In this document: one piece after another, positions 5,393 to 6,995 of the stretch | How the letters are laid out: every line of letters begins with the position of its first letter | Position numbering within the stretch: the first letter of the stretch is position 1 | Source of the DNA: an uncultured Clostridium sp. | Lineage (GTDB): Bacteria > Bacillota > Clostridia > TANB77 > CAG-508 | Length of the DNA: 6,995 nucleotides | Reading direction: 5' to 3' | NCBI GenBank assembly: GCA_900556865.1 | Contig: USQS01000046.1 | Coordinates: 1-6,995 of the forward strand | The notes under the pieces: model-generated | What the model was told of the DNA's origin: nothing | Databases searched by the model: none | The model's input: the letters and a program-made list of their open reading frames with translations, nothing else | Translations under genes and position numbers: made by a program

Positions 5393-5857
5393 ATGAAAAA
5401 AATTAGAGGATTTGAAATTGCAAAAGGATTCGAAGATAAAGGTATAAATTTACCTATAAGAAAAACAAAAGGGTCTGCAGGATATGACTTTGAAGTTGCA
5501 GAAGATGTTGTAGTACCAAAATTTGAAAAAGGTCAAAAACCAACAATCATTAAAACAGGAGTAAAAGCATATATGCCAGAAGATGAAGTTTTATATTTAT
5601 ATGGAAGAAGTTCAAACTTTAAGAAAAAAGGTTTAATGCTTGCAAATAATGTAGGAGTAGTAGATAGTGATTATTATGGAAATGAAGAAACAGATGGCCA
5701 TATTATGTTTTCTGTAATTAATTTTAGAGATGAAGATGTTTTAATAAAAAAAGGAGAAGTTGTAGGACAAGGTGTATTTTCTAAATATTTATTAGTAGAT
5801 GATGATAATGCACAAGGAAAAAGAACAGGCGGTTTTGGTTCTACAGATAAAAAATAA
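5393..5857 (+). CDS. dut: dUTP diphosphatase (dUTPase)
   Basis: It hydrolyses dUTP to dUMP and pyrophosphate, keeping uracil out of DNA and feeding dTMP synthesis; it is normally a cytoplasmic homotrimer with Mg2+. All five motifs are present in this 154-aa protein: I GSAGYDF (27-33), II GRSS (71-74), III GVVDSDY (88-94) with the catalytic Asp91, IV GQGVF (125-129) and V RTGGFGST (144-151), the C-terminal arm that closes over the nucleotide. The insert between III and IV (YYGNEETDGHI) and a QGVFSKYLL ending resemble dUTPases common in Firmicutes and their phages. I chose ATG 5393: AGAAAGGA (5373-5380) lies 12 nt upstream, while ATG 5381 directly abuts that SD. The next gene starts 18 bp after its stop, so they are likely cotranscribed. 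Confidence 0.93.
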   Translation: MKKIRGFEIAKGFEDKGINLPIRKTKGSAGYDFEVAEDVVVPKFEKGQKPTIIKTGVKAYMPEDEVLYLYGRSSNFKKKGLMLANNVGVVDSDYYGNEETDGHIMFSVINFRDEDVLIKKGEVVGQGVFSKYLLVDDDNAQGKRTGGFGSTDKK

Positions 5858-5875
5858 TAAGGAAGTATATTTTTT

Positions 5876-6995
5876 ATGAAAGATTTTATAAATAAAATTG
5901 AAAACAAAAAAGAAATTCTTTTTGAAATTTTAGCATTAGCTTTAATTGCTCTTTTTTGTTTTAGTATAACACCTAAAACATTGCAAAATGATACATATTA
6001 CACAGTTTCTATTGGAAATTTAATTTTAGAAAATGGAATAGATATGAAAGACCATTATTCATGGCATGAAGATTTACCATATACTTATCCACATTGGCTT
6101 TATGATGTGCTTACAGCACTAGTTTATAATTTGGGAGGTTGGAATTTAATATATGTTGCAACATGTGCCTTATCTATTCTGCTGGGATTTGTTATTTATA
6201 AGGTAAATACGAGTTTAAACAAAAATCAGGTTGTATCATTTGTGCTTACAATTGGAGTAATGTATTTAATAAAAGGATATATTGCGGCAAGAGCTCAATT
6301 AGTAACATTTATACTATATATGATAGTAATATTTTTAATTGAAGAATTTTTAAAAAATCCTAAAAAGTTGCGGTTATAGTTTAGGAATAATTATTTCATC
6401 AATATTAATTGCAAATTTACATGTAGCAGTATGGCCATTTTTATTTGTACTTGCACTTCCATATATTGCAGAATATATAATAGCAGTTTTTGCAGATATA
6501 ATTATTTTTCAAAAGTTTAAAATATGGAATATAAAAGTTCAAATGGCAATTTTATATAAAAATAATGAAAGTAAGTTAAAAGAAAAAAGAGAGCTATTAG
6601 AAAAAATAAATATATCAAATAAAAAAAGAAAAGCAAAAAGAGAAAGTGAAGAACCATATAAAATTGAAATTAAGAAAAATCCAAATGTTAAATGGCTTAT
6701 TGTGCTAATGTTAATATGTAGTTTAACAGGCTTTTTAACACCTACAGGAACTACAGCTTATACATATTTATATAAAACTATGATAGGAAATACGGTTGAA
6801 AATATAAATGAACATTTGCCTTTAACTTTATCTGAAAATACACCAGATATGTGTGCAATTATTTTACTTTTATCTTTAATTACTTTTACAAAAATTAAAA
6901 TAAGGCTTTCAGATTTATTTATGATAGGTGGGTTAACATACCTTATGTTTATGTCCAAAAGGCAAGTTACAATGTTGGCCTTAGTAGGGTCAATT
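5876..6995 (+). CDS. Polytopic membrane protein, GT-C glycosyltransferase-like, +1 frameshift at CGG 6371, partial at right edge
   Basis: 373 residues are visible and the gene runs past the window. A first span at about residues 14-33 is followed by an extracytoplasmic loop with NDTYYTVSIGNLILENGID, DHYSWHEDL and YPHWLYDVL. This acidic-residue plus 'fsw...hxWL' pattern is typical of GT-C-fold membrane proteins that use polyprenyl-linked sugars. Several further spans follow, then a Lys/Glu-rich cytoplasmic loop (about 6541-6690) and a late GFLTPTGTTAYTYLY motif common in this class. The substrate is unknown. Frame 0 reads TTG CGG TTA TAG and would stop at 6377-6379 after 167 residues. Skipping the C of CGG gives GGT TAT AGT and continues as GYSLGIIISSILIANLHVAV without interruption to the edge. 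The SD AAGGAAG (5861-5867) precedes ATG 5876. Confidence 0.8.

Overview
The window is strongly AT-rich and looks like a low-GC Firmicute, most likely an uncultured gut-type Clostridia lineage. The grounds are the base composition, AGAAAGGA-type ribosome binding sites, a YtaF-family sporulation membrane protein and the style of the MurA, SpoU methyltransferase and dUTPase sequences. No rRNA, tRNA or CRISPR array was seen.

Layout. (1) Positions 1-265 hold the 3' end of a gene that looks like a large serine recombinase. It runs directly into a murA gene (240-1169) that has lost about its first 107 codons. This looks like the end of an integrated element inside murA, just before the catalytic-cysteine codon. 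(2) Positions 1170-1714 are a gene-poor spacer with a bidirectional terminator and a tiny possible reverse-strand ORF. (3) Positions 1715-3916 are a three-gene forward operon: a SpoU/TrmH-family RNA 2'-O-methyltransferase, an acidic hypothetical protein with a basic C-terminal helix, and a membrane-anchored protein resembling DUF3298/RsiV. (4) Positions 3917-4548 are noncoding and rich in inverted repeats. (5) Positions 4549-5106 encode a YtaF/MntP-like membrane protein on the reverse strand. (6) Positions 5200-5319 form a self-contained small-RNA unit with a strong promoter, two hairpins and a strong terminator. (7) Positions 5393-6995 hold dut and a large polytopic membrane protein of GT-C type that continues off the right edge.

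The most striking observation is that two unrelated genes, the SpoU methyltransferase and the membrane protein, are each interrupted by a +1 frameshift at an in-frame CGG codon. In both, skipping the C gives GGT (Gly) and restores the full-length family protein. By eye these are the only two in-frame CGG codons among roughly 1,800 codons in the window. That pattern suggests a shared mechanism: CGG may be unassigned or very slowly decoded in this organism and drive +1 frameshifting, in the way the rare AGG codon does in yeast Ty1. A sequence-context-specific sequencing error is the main alternative.
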